36,036 nucleotides of DNA. It comes from Gloeomargarita sp. SKYG116. Lineage in GTDB: Bacteria > Cyanobacteriota > Cyanobacteriia > Gloeomargaritales > Gloeomargaritaceae. The notes beneath the pieces were generated by a model. It saw only the letters and a list, made by a program, of their open reading frames with translations, had not been told where the DNA came from and did not search any database. The stretch is taken from the NCBI GenBank assembly GCA_025056115.1, contig JANWVM010000023.1, forward strand, positions 1-36,036. The letters run 5' to 3'. Of the stretch, positions 23,983-33,947 are shown one piece after another (the first letter of the stretch is position 1; every line of letters starts with the position of its first letter). A program made the position numbers and the translations under genes.

Positions 23983-24529
23983 TTCCCAACATCACTTTGA
24001 CATCCCCGCGCAAGTGGTTCTGGTGGACGACCAGGGCCGGTCCTTGGCGTGTTATGTAGACCGCACTCTCGAGGTGGACGAACGCCCCTACCTGTTGCTG
24101 TTGCCGGTGGATACGCCGGTGGAATTGTTTGCCTGGAACGAGGCGGAAGACACGCTGTTGGACTTAGACGAGGAAGAACTGGCCAAAATTTTCCCTATCG
24201 CCCGCGACATCCTGGCCGAGCAGAACCTGAAACTGTTGGATACTGCCTTAACCTTGACGGCCCAAGGGGAATTACCCCAGCCCCAAGAAACGGAAACCCT
24301 GTTTTTGGACTACGAAAGCCAAGACGGGGAAATCGAATCCGAGGAATTTCAAGAACTGGGCATCTTTTACCATGAAGGTCGTCGCTACGGGGTGTACACA
24401 CCGATTGAACCGCTGTTGTTTTTTGCCCGCATCAACAGCGACGGCCAGCCGGAACCCCTCTCTGCCGAAGAAATGGAACGCATCGGTCCCCGCCTGGAAG
24501 CCCAGTTACTGGATGAACTCGACGACTAG
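23972..24529 (+). CDS. DUF3727-domain protein
   Basis: A 185-residue, strongly acidic protein, with many Glu and Asp in LFAWNEAEDTLLDLDEEELAK and in the C-terminal LDELDD. It has two parts: a DUF1292-like N-terminal half (VVLVDDQGRSLACYVDRTLEVD) and a C-terminal region (LGIFYHEGRRYGVYTPIEPL, then FFARINSDGQPEPLSAEE) that matches the DUF3727 family shared by cyanobacteria and plastid-containing plants and algae. No enzymatic motif is seen and no membrane segment is present. The function is unknown; the 11-base overlap with ruvX hints at a link with rRNA processing or ribosome assembly, which is inference only. Its TAG stop lies in a CTAG shared with the convergent cobM stop. Confidence 0.8.
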   Translation: MGRNSQHHFDIPAQVVLVDDQGRSLACYVDRTLEVDERPYLLLLPVDTPVELFAWNEAEDTLLDLDEEELAKIFPIARDILAEQNLKLLDTALTLTAQGELPQPQETETLFLDYESQDGEIESEEFQELGIFYHEGRRYGVYTPIEPLLFFARINSDGQPEPLSAEEMERIGPRLEAQLLDELDD

Positions 24530-25266
24530 GGTCGAAACAGGTGGCGGTGTTGGGGGTGGTACAGACACGAACGCCCCGCCTGAACGCCCAGTACGGGACT
24601 GACCACATACAAGGTCGTGCGGGTGAGGTTTTCCCGGTGGGTTAGGGCGGCCATCTCAGTCAAAGGCGCTAGCCAAATCCGCTCCTGCGGCCAACCCAAG
24701 CGATGACAGATAGCCACAGGGGTGTCAGAAGTGTAATGCTTTTGTAACTCAGCTTGTGCTTTGTCCACCAAACGGGCGCTCAGGTAAAGGGCCAGAGTGG
24801 CGCGATGGGCGGCCAAGTCAGCGAGATTTTCTGGCATGGGGGTTGCGCCGGGTGTGCGGGTGAGGATGACCGTTTGCACCACTCCTGGCAGCGTCCATTC
24901 CGTCAGTAAGCGGGCGGCAGCCAACTGTAACGACCCGATTCCCGGTACGATTTCGACCGCAACTCCTGCCTGGTGCAACGCCTGGATTTGCTCGGCAATC
25001 GCCCCGTAGATACTCACATCCCCCGACTGCAACCGCACGACGTGTTGACCGGCTCGGGCGCGGTCCACCATGAGGGGAATTAGCTCCTCCAGGGTCAAGC
25101 TTTTGGTGGGGATACGCGTACAGTCCGGACGAGCCAGCGCTACAATCGCCGGTGGAACCAGAGAATCCGCATACACCAGCACATCGGCTTGTTGAATGAG
25201 CCGCATGGCTCGCACGGTCAGTAGTTCGGGGTCGCCCGGTCCCGCCCCGACGATATAAACCTTCAT
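24526..25266 (-). CDS. cobM: Precorrin-4 C11-methyltransferase (CobM/CbiF)
   Basis: A 246-residue SAM-dependent tetrapyrrole methylase acting in cobalamin (corrin ring) synthesis. The family motifs are present: VYIVGAGPGDPELLTVRAMR at the N-terminus, ADVLVYADSLVPP near 28-40, VRLQSGDVSIYGAIAEQ near 78-93, the substrate-loop region VEIVPGIGSLQLAAA, and VILTRTPG. These features separate CobM/CbiF from uroporphyrinogen methylases. Cyanobacteria make a B12-type cofactor, and their cob genes are often scattered, as here where no other cob gene is adjacent. Whether the natural substrate is precorrin-4 or cobalt-precorrin-4 cannot be told. It is convergent with the DUF3727 gene (four-base overlap) and divergent from rlmB. 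Confidence 0.92.
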   Translation of the reverse strand: MKVYIVGAGPGDPELLTVRAMRLIQQADVLVYADSLVPPAIVALARPDCTRIPTKSLTLEELIPLMVDRARAGQHVVRLQSGDVSIYGAIAEQIQALHQAGVAVEIVPGIGSLQLAAARLLTEWTLPGVVQTVILTRTPGATPMPENLADLAAHRATLALYLSARLVDKAQAELQKHYTSDTPVAICHRLGWPQERIWLAPLTEMAALTHRENLTRTTLYVVSPVLGVQAGRSCLYHPQHRHLFRP

Positions 25267-25306
25267 AGTGGCTGGCCCCTATCCCGTTTGCCATTCTAGA
25301 GCCTGA

Positions 25307-25312
25307 TATAGT
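25307..25312 (+). promoter_or_regulatory. Candidate -10 element for rlmB
   Basis: TATAGT, five of six to consensus, lies about 30 bases before the ATG at 25341. It overlaps the alternative GTG start at 25311, which argues that translation begins at 25341. A matching -35 at standard spacing is not clear. Confidence 0.3.
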
Positions 25313-25340
25313 GGTATTTCTGGCGTCAATCAATCAACCA

Positions 25341-26186
25341 ATGCCCACGCAACCCCTGCGACCGAAACGACCCGTAACCCCGCGCGCCCCCAGGAAATCC
25401 ACACCGCCGCCGGAATTGCCGGATTACATCTACGGGCGGCACACGGTCTTATCAGCCCTGGAAGCCCAGCAGCCCCTGAACCGGGTGTGGATCATTCCCC
25501 AACTGCGCTATCACCACCGGTTTCAACCCCTGCTTACCCAAGCCCAAGCCCGCGGCACGGTGATTGACCAGGTGGAACCCAGCCGGTTAGACCAGCTCAC
25601 CCACGGCGCGAACCATCAAGGGGTTGTGGCCCAGGTGAGTCCCTACCGCTACTGGGACTTGGACCAGTTTCTCGCCCACATTCGCGCTCATCCCCAGCCG
25701 CTGGTGGTCTTGGCCGAGGGCATCATGGACCCCCAGAACCTAGGCGCTATCATCCGCACCACGGAAGCCATGGGCGGTCAGGGCGTGATCATTCCCCAGC
25801 GGCGGTGTGTGGGGGTCACCAGCACAGTCGCCAAGGTGGCTGCCGGCGCCCTCAGCCATTTACCAGTGGTGCGCGTGGTCAACCTGACACGGGCCTTAGA
25901 AGAACTTAAAGCCGCTGGTTTCTGGAGCTATGCCCTGGTGCCGGAAGCCCCTACCCCCCTCTACAAGGTCGAATTTGCCAATGCCGTCGCCCTGGTGGTG
26001 GGTTCCGAAGGTAGCGGTCTAACCCTGAACATCCGTCGCCACTGCGATGTTTCCCTGTGCATTCCCCTGAGCGGCCACACCCCTAGCCTCAACGCCGCTA
26101 TCGCCTGCGGTATGGCCCTCTACGAAGTCCGCCGCCAGCACCAACCCGCCCGTCTCCTCACCCCAATGCCTGATATATCCAACTGA
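25341..26186 (+). CDS. rlmB: TrmH/RlmB-family 23S rRNA ribose methyltransferase
   Basis: A 281-residue SPOUT-class methyltransferase from the ATG at 25341. The first 25 residues are Pro- and Arg-rich and probably disordered. An L30e-like RNA-binding domain follows (YIYGRHTVLSALEAQQPLNR to about residue 105), then the knotted catalytic domain with motif 1 (MDPQNLGAIIRTTEAMG), motif 2 (LVVGSEGSGL) and motif 3 (CIPLSGHTPSLNAAIACGMAL). RlmB methylates the 2'-O of G2251 in E. coli 23S rRNA. The related YacO/TrmH group of Gram-positive bacteria and plastids shares the domains, so the exact nucleotide is inferred. All catalytic residues expected from the family (Asn, Arg, Glu, Ser/Asn) are seen. Confidence 0.9.
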   Translation: MPTQPLRPKRPVTPRAPRKSTPPPELPDYIYGRHTVLSALEAQQPLNRVWIIPQLRYHHRFQPLLTQAQARGTVIDQVEPSRLDQLTHGANHQGVVAQVSPYRYWDLDQFLAHIRAHPQPLVVLAEGIMDPQNLGAIIRTTEAMGGQGVIIPQRRCVGVTSTVAKVAAGALSHLPVVRVVNLTRALEELKAAGFWSYALVPEAPTPLYKVEFANAVALVVGSEGSGLTLNIRRHCDVSLCIPLSGHTPSLNAAIACGMALYEVRRQHQPARLLTPMPDISN

Positions 26187-26222
26187 CATACGGCCTTAAT
26201 CCGGTCGTTGCTGGTGCAGTTC

Positions 26223-26275
26223 GCTACAAAAATTTAAGAAGAGTTACAAAAATTTAGTATCACTTTAGGTAGAAT
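26223..26275 (+). promoter_or_regulatory. Tandem HLR1-like elements and -10 ahead of the DUF1816 gene
   Basis: Two copies of TACAAAAATTTA (26225-26236 and 26245-26256) lie exactly 20 bases apart. Each extends to a form close to the HLR1 element bound by the response regulator RpaB, (G/T)TTACA(T/A)(T/A)-N2-repeat. The second reads GTTACAAA (8 of 8), AA, then TTTAGTAT (6 of 8); the first reads GCTACAAA (7 of 8), AA, then TTTAAGAA (6 of 8). TAGAAT at 26270-26275 is a candidate -10. The match is by eye and regulation is inferred. Confidence 0.4.
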
Positions 26276-26337
26276 CTAGGTAAAACACTGTTGGGGTTGG
26301 GCAACTTGCGTACTGGTGTCGCGGGTGGGATAAGACT

Positions 26338-26643
26338 ATGAGATTCAAAGAGTCGTTTCGGGAACTATTTATCTCGGTATTGGAGCGGGTCGGTTTGGCC
26401 TGGTGGGTAGAAATGCGGACGGAGCGTCCCCCTTGCCTGTACTACTTTGGGCCGTTTGCCACCCGTGAGGAAGCTGAGGCCGCGCAACCGGGTTATTTAG
26501 AAGACTTGCTGACGGAAAAGGCGGAGGGGATCACCTGGGTGATTCGGCAGTGTCGTCCTTCCGCATTGACCATCGAGAATCCAGACGGGATTGCGGCGGC
26601 CAGCGCCAACGGTGCTCATCAATCGCAACTGCCGCTGGGGTAA
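26338..26643 (+). CDS. DUF1816 protein
   Basis: A 101-residue protein beginning MRFKESFRELFISVLERVGL. The cyanobacterial DUF1816 signature is clear: GLAWWVEMRTERPPCLYYFGPFATREEAEAAQPGYLEDL, in segments around residues 19-57, then a basic strand (ITWVIRQCRP) near 65-75. Members are small and often occur in multiple copies; some domain collections relate the fold to phycobilisome linker-type or CpcD-like modules, but function is not established. The C-terminal 20 residues (AAASANGAHQSQLPLG) are not part of the domain and overlap the convergent glycosyltransferase by 25 bases. The 151-base upstream region holds tandem HLR1-like sites, suggesting light- or redox-responsive expression by inference. 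Confidence 0.82.
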   Translation: MRFKESFRELFISVLERVGLAWWVEMRTERPPCLYYFGPFATREEAEAAQPGYLEDLLTEKAEGITWVIRQCRPSALTIENPDGIAAASANGAHQSQLPLG

Positions 26644-27785
26644 ACCCGGCCTTTCCAGGCGCCCCCCCGACCCTGCCAGTAACGGCGGGCAGAGTCCATC
26701 GTCATCAGGGTGTAGAGAGCAGCAGCCAGGGGTAAGGTGAAACCCCACCAGGCGGGCAAGCGATACCAGCGCAGGGTAGGCGTGTAGAGCATGGCCATGA
26801 GTCCCCACGTCGCCAGTGCAATAGTCGCCCATAGCCCTTGCCCCGTCACGCCGCCCCACAGAGTGCCCACTAGCGGCCCCAGGTACACCAGACTCATGCC
26901 CACCACGGTGCCCAGCAATCGCCAGGGGGAATAGCGCAATTGCGTAAACGCCGTCCGGGCGACCATTTGCCAGATGCTACCCAGAGAACAGTAGCGGCGC
27001 ACGCTGATGGTTTGGTCTGTCAACCCCAACCACAAGGGCACACCCAGCGCCTTTACTCGTTGGGCGAGCGTGCAGTCATCAATCAGGGCGTCCCGTAGGG
27101 CTGCGAATCCCCCCAGTTGTTGCAGTATCTCGCGCCGTAGCAATATACAACCACCGGCGGCGGCAGCCGTGGGACGGCGAGGGTCATTTACCCAGGGGAA
27201 CGGGTAGAGTTTTTGGAAAAAAAACACAAACGCTGGGATCAGCAACCGGTCCCACACCGATTCACAGCGCAGCAAGACCATCCAGGACACCAAGCCCACT
27301 CCATCTGTTTCCGCCTTGGTCACCAAACGGGCAACGCTAGCAGGCCCATGGCAAATGTCGGCATCCGTTAGCAAAACGTACTTATAGCGGTCGCCCTGGG
27401 ATTGGATAGCTCGCCAGCCCTGCTCTAACGCCCAGAGTTTCCCCGACCAACCTGGTGGCAGGGGAGCGCCCGCCAGCACCTGCACAGGGTGTTTGCCAGC
27501 TTGGGCGATTTGCGCCGCAATGGTCGCTGTCCCATCCTCGCTCTGGTCGTCAATGACCCAAATTTCCAAAACACCGGCATACGGCTGGCGACACAGGCTG
27601 GGCAGGGTTTGGGGTAACGTCATCGCTTCATTGCGGGCGGGGATCAGTACGGCGACGCCTGGCCAGTGGGAGAGGGTTGACTGTACCTGGGGCAACACCT
27701 GGTCCGCGCGCCAGAAACCGCCCCGGAAGCAGGCCAGTCCCAACCACACCAATCCTGCCAATCCCACCACCAAGGCCAGCAGCAT
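26619..27785 (-). CDS. hpnB: HpnB-like family 2 glycosyltransferase, membrane-bound
   Basis: A 388-residue GT-A glycosyltransferase. Residues 1-20 form a membrane segment. The catalytic domain carries VAVLIPARNEAMTLPQTLPS near 43-62, IDDQSEDGT near 78-86, LPPGWSGKLWALEQGW near 109-124 (the GWSGKLWA pattern is typical of HpnB), LTDADI near 138-143 with the metal-binding DxD-like motif, and DDCTLAQRV near 240. The C-terminal part has about three more membrane helices. HpnB is named from hopanoid gene clusters and is suspected to glycosylate a hopanoid or related lipid. No other hpn gene is in this window, so substrate is uncertain; carotenoid or other lipid glycosylation is an alternative. It is divergent from the UbiG-like gene (47-base gap). 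Confidence 0.8.
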   Translation of the reverse strand: MLLALVVGLAGLVWLGLACFRGGFWRADQVLPQVQSTLSHWPGVAVLIPARNEAMTLPQTLPSLCRQPYAGVLEIWVIDDQSEDGTATIAAQIAQAGKHPVQVLAGAPLPPGWSGKLWALEQGWRAIQSQGDRYKYVLLTDADICHGPASVARLVTKAETDGVGLVSWMVLLRCESVWDRLLIPAFVFFFQKLYPFPWVNDPRRPTAAAAGGCILLRREILQQLGGFAALRDALIDDCTLAQRVKALGVPLWLGLTDQTISVRRYCSLGSIWQMVARTAFTQLRYSPWRLLGTVVGMSLVYLGPLVGTLWGGVTGQGLWATIALATWGLMAMLYTPTLRWYRLPAWWGFTLPLAAALYTLMTMDSARRYWQGRGGAWKGRVYPSGSCD

Positions 27786-27832
27786 GGTTGTATCTCTATC
27801 ATCGAAACGTCCCCCCTTATTATCCCGTCCCC

Positions 27833-28588
27833 ATGCCGCGCAATGACTTGACCTACTATGACCGACACGCTGACCAGTGGTGGCAACCCGGCGGTTCCCT
27901 CAATGTGCTGGCCTATCTCAACCCCGCCCGGTTCACGTTTTTCGACCAGTTTCTCCCGGATTGGCGAGGGGTGCGGGTGCTGGATGTGGGATGCGGCGGC
28001 GGCTTGACCTGCGAGTTTCTGGCCCAACGGGGCGCTCGCGTGAGTGGTGTGGACCCCTCAGCCGGTTCCATTGCCGTCGCTCGAGAACACGCCCAGCGCC
28101 AGGGTTTGGAGATTGACTACCGCCTGGGGGCGGGGGAAGCCCTGCCCTATCCGGACAGCGAATTTCAGGCGGTGGTGTGCGTGGATGTATTGGAGCATGT
28201 CCAGGATGTAGCCCAGGTGGTGCGCGAGTGCAGCCGTGTCCTGCAACCGGGGGGACTGTTCTTTTTCGATACGATTAACCGCACCTGGGAATCGCACGTT
28301 CTCATGATTTGGTTGCTTGAAGATGTCCTACGGCAAATTCCCCAGGGCATTCACGACTGGAAGAAATTTATTACCCCCGCTGAACTGGACCAAATTTTGC
28401 AACAAGCGGGTTTCCAAAACATGGTTTACCGAGGGTTCGACGTGACCAATGGCGGTGACTGGCAAGCGATGTTATCATTGCTGTTGATGGGCCTCAGACG
28501 CGCTGCCCAGCGGGGTTTACTCAACGTAAAAATCAACGACAATACTCGTGTTATTTACATTGGCAAAGCCGTCAAAAGCGCTGCCTGA
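27833..28588 (+). CDS. UbiG-like SAM-dependent O-methyltransferase
   Basis: A 251-residue protein from the ATG at 27833; upstream in-frame starts extend over the divergent gene and code for a low-complexity segment. It matches UbiG: YYDRHADQWWQPGGSLNVLAY and LNPAR at the start, motif I VLDVGCGGGLTCEFLA near 44-59, VSGVDPSAGSIAVAREHA, and a C-terminal TINRTWESH, LEDVLRQIPQGIHDWKKFI and VTNGGDWQAMLSLLLMGLRR. UbiG methylates both hydroxyls in ubiquinone synthesis, but cyanobacteria use plastoquinone and phylloquinone, so its quinone or lipid substrate here is unknown. It could act on another phenol. The gap to the divergent HpnB-like gene is too short for separate extensive regulatory regions. 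Confidence 0.85.
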   Translation: MPRNDLTYYDRHADQWWQPGGSLNVLAYLNPARFTFFDQFLPDWRGVRVLDVGCGGGLTCEFLAQRGARVSGVDPSAGSIAVAREHAQRQGLEIDYRLGAGEALPYPDSEFQAVVCVDVLEHVQDVAQVVRECSRVLQPGGLFFFDTINRTWESHVLMIWLLEDVLRQIPQGIHDWKKFITPAELDQILQQAGFQNMVYRGFDVTNGGDWQAMLSLLLMGLRRAAQRGLLNVKINDNTRVIYIGKAVKSAA

Positions 28589-28746
28589 AACCCGTTTGAT
28601 GACCGTGGCTTAACCCAAACCTTAAACCTGGATAAATTAATAGCAGCTCAGCCAGTGGGCAAGGCTAGAGTGTTAGCAACGGCAGCCGGTGATGACAATT
28701 CTGTACCCGGCGTAGTGATTCACAGAAACGCTTTGAGGGATTGGTT

Positions 28747-31185
28747 ATGGTTGCGACACCAACGAAGCCTGATGTTAGTAATCTGAGTGCGTTTGGTCCG
28801 GCCCGTTCCACCATTACCGGCGCACCCCTGTCACCGGCAGAGTTGCAACAGTTACACGCCTTTTGGCGGGCGGCCAACTACCTCGCCGTCGGGATGATTT
28901 ATCTCCAGGACAATCCGCTGTTGCGGCAACCCCTGAAGCCGGAACACATCAAAAATCGTTTGTTGGGTCACTGGGGGTCGAGTCCAGGAATTGCCTTTGT
29001 CTATACTCACCTCAACCGAATCATCAAAAAATTTGACCAAGATATGCTCTATATCGTGGGGCCGGGGCATGGGGCACCTGGTTTCCTGGCACCCTGTTAC
29101 TTAGAAGGAAGCTACAGCGAGTTTTACCCCAATTGCAGCTTGGATGAACGGGGGCTGCGGCGGTTCTTCAAGCAGTTTTCCTTCCCTGGCGGCATTGGCA
29201 GTCACTGCACCCCGGAAACGCCCGGTTCGATTCACGAGGGGGGCGAGTTAGGTTACGCCCTGTCCCACGCTTTTGGCGCCGCTTTCGATAACCCCAACCT
29301 GATTGTGGCGGCTCTGGTGGGCGATGGTGAAGCCGAAACCGGTCCCCTAGCGACGGCCTGGCACTCCAACAAGTTCCTCAACCCCATCCGCGACGGGGCG
29401 GTGCTCCCCATCCTGCACCTGAACGGCTACAAGATCAACAACCCCACCGTGCTGTCGCGCATCAGTCACGAGGAACTGGAAGCCCTCTTCCGAGGCTATG
29501 GGTACACGCCCTACTTTGTGGAGGGGTCGGAACCCGAGAGCATGCACCAGGCGATGGCAGCAACGCTCGACCACTGCATCACGGAAATCCACCGGATTCA
29601 AGCCGAAGCGCGCTCGACCGGTCAGGCGATGCGTCCCCGCTGGCCGATGATTGTATTGCGCACGCCCAAAGGTTGGACCTGCCCGGCCTACGTGGATGGC
29701 AAGAAAATTGAGGGGTTCTGGCGTTCCCACCAGGTGCCGATGGCGGATGTGAAGAAAAATCCTGAACATTTGCGCATCTTGGAGGAATGGCTGCGTAGCT
29801 ATAAGCCAGAGGAACTGTTCGACGAGCAGGGCGCGCCTCGACCGGAGATCAGGGCCGTTGCCCCCACCGGCACCAAACGCTTGGGTTCGACGCCCTATGC
29901 CAACGGGGGATACCTGCGGCGGGATTTGCGGATGCCCGATTTCCGCGACCCCAAGTATGCCATCCATGTCCCCAAACCAGCCACGATGGAGGCCATGAAC
30001 ACCAAACCCCTAGGGGCCTTCCTGCGAGACGTGATGCTCCTGAACCCCCACAATTTCCGGGTGTTTGGCCCGGATGAAACTACTTCTAACCGGCTGGATG
30101 CGGTGTACGAAGCGAGTAAAAAATTCTGGATTGCCGAGTATTTCCCCGAAGATGCCGACGGTGGGGAATTGGCGCCCGATGGACGGGTGATGGAGTACCT
30201 GAGCGAGCATACCCTAGAGGGCTGGTTGGAGGGCTACCTGCTCACGGGGCGGCACGGCTTTTTCTCTACCTACGAGGCTTTTGTCCACGTCATTGACTCC
30301 ATGTTCAACCAGCACGCCAAGTGGTTGGATATATGTAGCCACATCCCCTGGCGCCAGGCCATTTCCTCGCTCAACATCCTGATTACCTCCACGGTCTGGC
30401 GGCAAGACCACAACGGGTTTACCCACCAGGACCCCGGTTTTTTGGACATTGTGGTGAACAAAAGTTCCAGGGTGACCCGGATTTACCTGCCGCCGGATGT
30501 CAACTCGCTGCTGTCGTGTGCGGACCACTGCCTGCGCAGCAAAAACTACGTCAATGTCATTGTCTGCGACAAGCAACTGCACTTGCAGTACATGAACATG
30601 GACGAGGCGATTCGCCATTGCACCAAGGGCCTTGGCATTTGGGATTGGGCCAGCAATGACCAGGGCAGCGAACCGGATGTGGTAATGGTGGGTTGCGGCG
30701 ATATTCCTACCCAAGAGGCGCTAGCGGCGACGGCTCTGTTGCGCCAGGAGTTTCCCGATTTGAAGATTCGGTTTATCAACGTGGTGGACCTGTTCCGGTT
30801 GCAGCCCGAGAGTGAACATCCCCACGGTATGAGTGACCGCGATTTTGACAGTTTGTTCACCCTCGATAAACCCATCATCTTCAATTTCCACGGCTATCCC
30901 TGGTTGATTCACCGCTTGGCCTACCGGCGGCACAACCACCGTAACCTGCACGTGCGGGGCTACAAGGAGAAAGGCAACATCAATACGCCCCTGGAATTAG
31001 CCATTGCTAATAACATTGACCGGTTCTCCTTGGCGATGGATGTGATTGACCGGGTGCCAAAGTTGCAGGTGGCCGGAGCGCATGCCAAGGAAAAATTCCT
31101 GAATATGCAAATTGACTGCCGCAACTACGCCCACGAACACGGGACAGACATGCCGGAATTTGCCAACTGGCGCTGGCCGTTCTAG
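28747..31185 (+). CDS. xfp: Xylulose-5-phosphate/fructose-6-phosphate phosphoketolase
   Basis: An 812-residue thiamine diphosphate enzyme from the ATG at 28747; a TTG two codons upstream (28741) is less likely. It splits xylulose 5-phosphate or fructose 6-phosphate, with phosphate, into acetyl phosphate plus a triose or tetrose phosphate. Signatures: [20 protein letters not shown] near 99-118, [20 protein letters not shown] near 156-175, the cofactor site [19 protein letters not shown] near 194-212, and [18 protein letters not shown] near 510. Length and motif set are normal. In cyanobacteria the enzyme offers a carbon-saving route to acetyl units, used in dark or mixotrophic metabolism. An intrinsic terminator follows its stop at 31198-31242. 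Whether it is X5P-specific or dual cannot be told. Confidence 0.94.
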   Translation: MVATPTKPDVSNLSAFGPARSTITGAPLSPAELQQLHAFWRAANYLAVGMIYLQDNPLLRQPLKPEHIKNRLLGHWGSSPGIAFVYTHLNRIIKKFDQDMLYIVGPGHGAPGFLAPCYLEGSYSEFYPNCSLDERGLRRFFKQFSFPGGIGSHCTPETPGSIHEGGELGYALSHAFGAAFDNPNLIVAALVGDGEAETGPLATAWHSNKFLNPIRDGAVLPILHLNGYKINNPTVLSRISHEELEALFRGYGYTPYFVEGSEPESMHQAMAATLDHCITEIHRIQAEARSTGQAMRPRWPMIVLRTPKGWTCPAYVDGKKIEGFWRSHQVPMADVKKNPEHLRILEEWLRSYKPEELFDEQGAPRPEIRAVAPTGTKRLGSTPYANGGYLRRDLRMPDFRDPKYAIHVPKPATMEAMNTKPLGAFLRDVMLLNPHNFRVFGPDETTSNRLDAVYEASKKFWIAEYFPEDADGGELAPDGRVMEYLSEHTLEGWLEGYLLTGRHGFFSTYEAFVHVIDSMFNQHAKWLDICSHIPWRQAISSLNILITSTVWRQDHNGFTHQDPGFLDIVVNKSSRVTRIYLPPDVNSLLSCADHCLRSKNYVNVIVCDKQLHLQYMNMDEAIRHCTKGLGIWDWASNDQGSEPDVVMVGCGDIPTQEALAATALLRQEFPDLKIRFINVVDLFRLQPESEHPHGMSDRDFDSLFTLDKPIIFNFHGYPWLIHRLAYRRHNHRNLHVRGYKEKGNINTPLELAIANNIDRFSLAMDVIDRVPKLQVAGAHAKEKFLNMQIDCRNYAHEHGTDMPEFANWRWPF

Positions 31186-31197
31186 TGATTGCCTGCG

Positions 31198-31242
31198 AAA
31201 GGGGGAGAAGTACATTGCCGACATCACTTTTCCCCCTTTTTT
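31198..31242 (+). terminator. Intrinsic terminator after phosphoketolase
   Basis: A stem with arms AAAGGGGGAGAAG (31198-31210) and CTTTTCCCCCTTT (31227-31239) pairs over 13 bases with one G-T wobble. It encloses a 16-base loop and ends in a run of six T (31237-31242). It lies 13 bases after the stop codon. This is the clearest rho-independent terminator in the window, and it would partly or fully separate xfp from the ddh gene that follows at 31266. Confidence 0.75.
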
Positions 31243-31265
31243 GCCGTGCTTTAGGAGGAAGGGTT

Positions 31266-32276
31266 ATGAAAGTGGCTGTATTTAGCAGCAAATCCTACGA
31301 TAGGCAATTTTTAGACGCCGCCAACCGGGCAGCCGGTCACGAACTCATCTACTACGACGTGAAATTGGATGCAAGTACCGCAACGTTAGCTGGAGATGCC
31401 CAGGGCGTATGTGTGTTTGTCAACGATGTACTCGACCGGGAGACGCTCACCATTTTGCATCGCCAGGGGGTGAAACTGATTGCCCTGCGGTGTACGGGGT
31501 TCAATAACGTGGACTTGCAGGCGGCGGCGGAATTGGGATTAACCGTCGTGCGGGTGACCGCCTATTCCCCCTACTCAGTCGCTGAACATGCCATCGGTTT
31601 GATTCTCACCCTGAGCCGGAAATATCACCGGGCCTACAACCGCGTGCGGGAGGGTAATTTTTCGTTAGAGGGATTACTCGGGTTTGACTTGCACGCGCGC
31701 ACGGTGGGGATCATCGGCACTGGGAAAATCGGCATGGTGTTTGCGGAAATTCTCCAGGGGTTTGGTTGTCGCCTGCTTGGTTACGATGTTTATCCCAACG
31801 ACCGTTTTCCGCAGCTCAAAAACGCCCGCTATGTTACGCTCGACGAACTGTATGCCCAATCGGACATCATTTCGCTGCATTGTCCCCTGCTGCCAGAAAC
31901 CTATCACCTGATTGACCAGAGGGCGCTGGACAAGATGAAGCCCGGTGTGATACTGATTAACGTCAGTCGGGGGGCGTTGATTGACACGCGGGCGATGATT
32001 GACGGGCTAAAGTCGGGGAAAATTGGAGCGCTAGGTCTGGATGTGTACGAAGAGGAAGAAAATTTATTTTTCCAGGACTTGTCTATGCAAATCATTCAAG
32101 ACGATTTGTTTCAACGGTTATTGACTTTTCCCAATGTCATTGTCACAGGCCACCAAGCCTTTTTTACCCAGGAAGCCCTAACAGAGATTGCCGCTACGAC
32201 CATTGCCAACTTGAGTGATTTTGAGGCCGGTCGTCCTTGTCCCCATGAGATTCGTTACACCCCTAGAGCTGCGTAG
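31266..32276 (+). CDS. D-2-hydroxyacid dehydrogenase, D-lactate dehydrogenase type
   Basis: A 336-residue NAD-dependent dehydrogenase from the ATG at 31266, which has AGGAAGG eight bases ahead; a longer frame starting inside the xfp stop region is not plausible as it crosses the terminator. The D-LDH signature set is intact: NAD loop GTGKIG at 151-156, Arg235 in NVSRGALIDT, Glu264 in DVYEEEENLFF, and His296 in VTGHQAFFTQEAL. These agree with the catalytic residues numbered 235, 264 and 296 in Lactobacillus D-LDH. The DVYEEEENLFFQD tail is typical of D-lactate rather than glycerate dehydrogenases. The probable reaction is pyruvate to D-lactate with NADH. Possible other 2-oxoacids cannot be excluded. 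The next gene is pgm, 19 bases on. Confidence 0.9.
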   Translation: MKVAVFSSKSYDRQFLDAANRAAGHELIYYDVKLDASTATLAGDAQGVCVFVNDVLDRETLTILHRQGVKLIALRCTGFNNVDLQAAAELGLTVVRVTAYSPYSVAEHAIGLILTLSRKYHRAYNRVREGNFSLEGLLGFDLHARTVGIIGTGKIGMVFAEILQGFGCRLLGYDVYPNDRFPQLKNARYVTLDELYAQSDIISLHCPLLPETYHLIDQRALDKMKPGVILINVSRGALIDTRAMIDGLKSGKIGALGLDVYEEEENLFFQDLSMQIIQDDLFQRLLTFPNVIVTGHQAFFTQEALTEIAATTIANLSDFEAGRPCPHEIRYTPRAA

Positions 32277-32286
32277 TTAACTGTGA

Positions 32287-33929
<1,643 letters not shown>

Positions 33930-33930
<1 letters not shown>

Positions 33931-33947
33931 AAAAGCGCTCAGCGCCC
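33930..33947 (-). terminator. Candidate minus-strand terminator at the pgm end
   Basis: Read on the minus strand, GGGCGCTGAGCGC forms a short stem (about four to five GC pairs plus wobbles) with the loop TGA, directly followed by five T. It is placed to stop transcripts from the leuC-DUF29 side, though it is about 250 bases after the DUF29 stop. The stem is short, so this is tentative. Confidence 0.4.
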
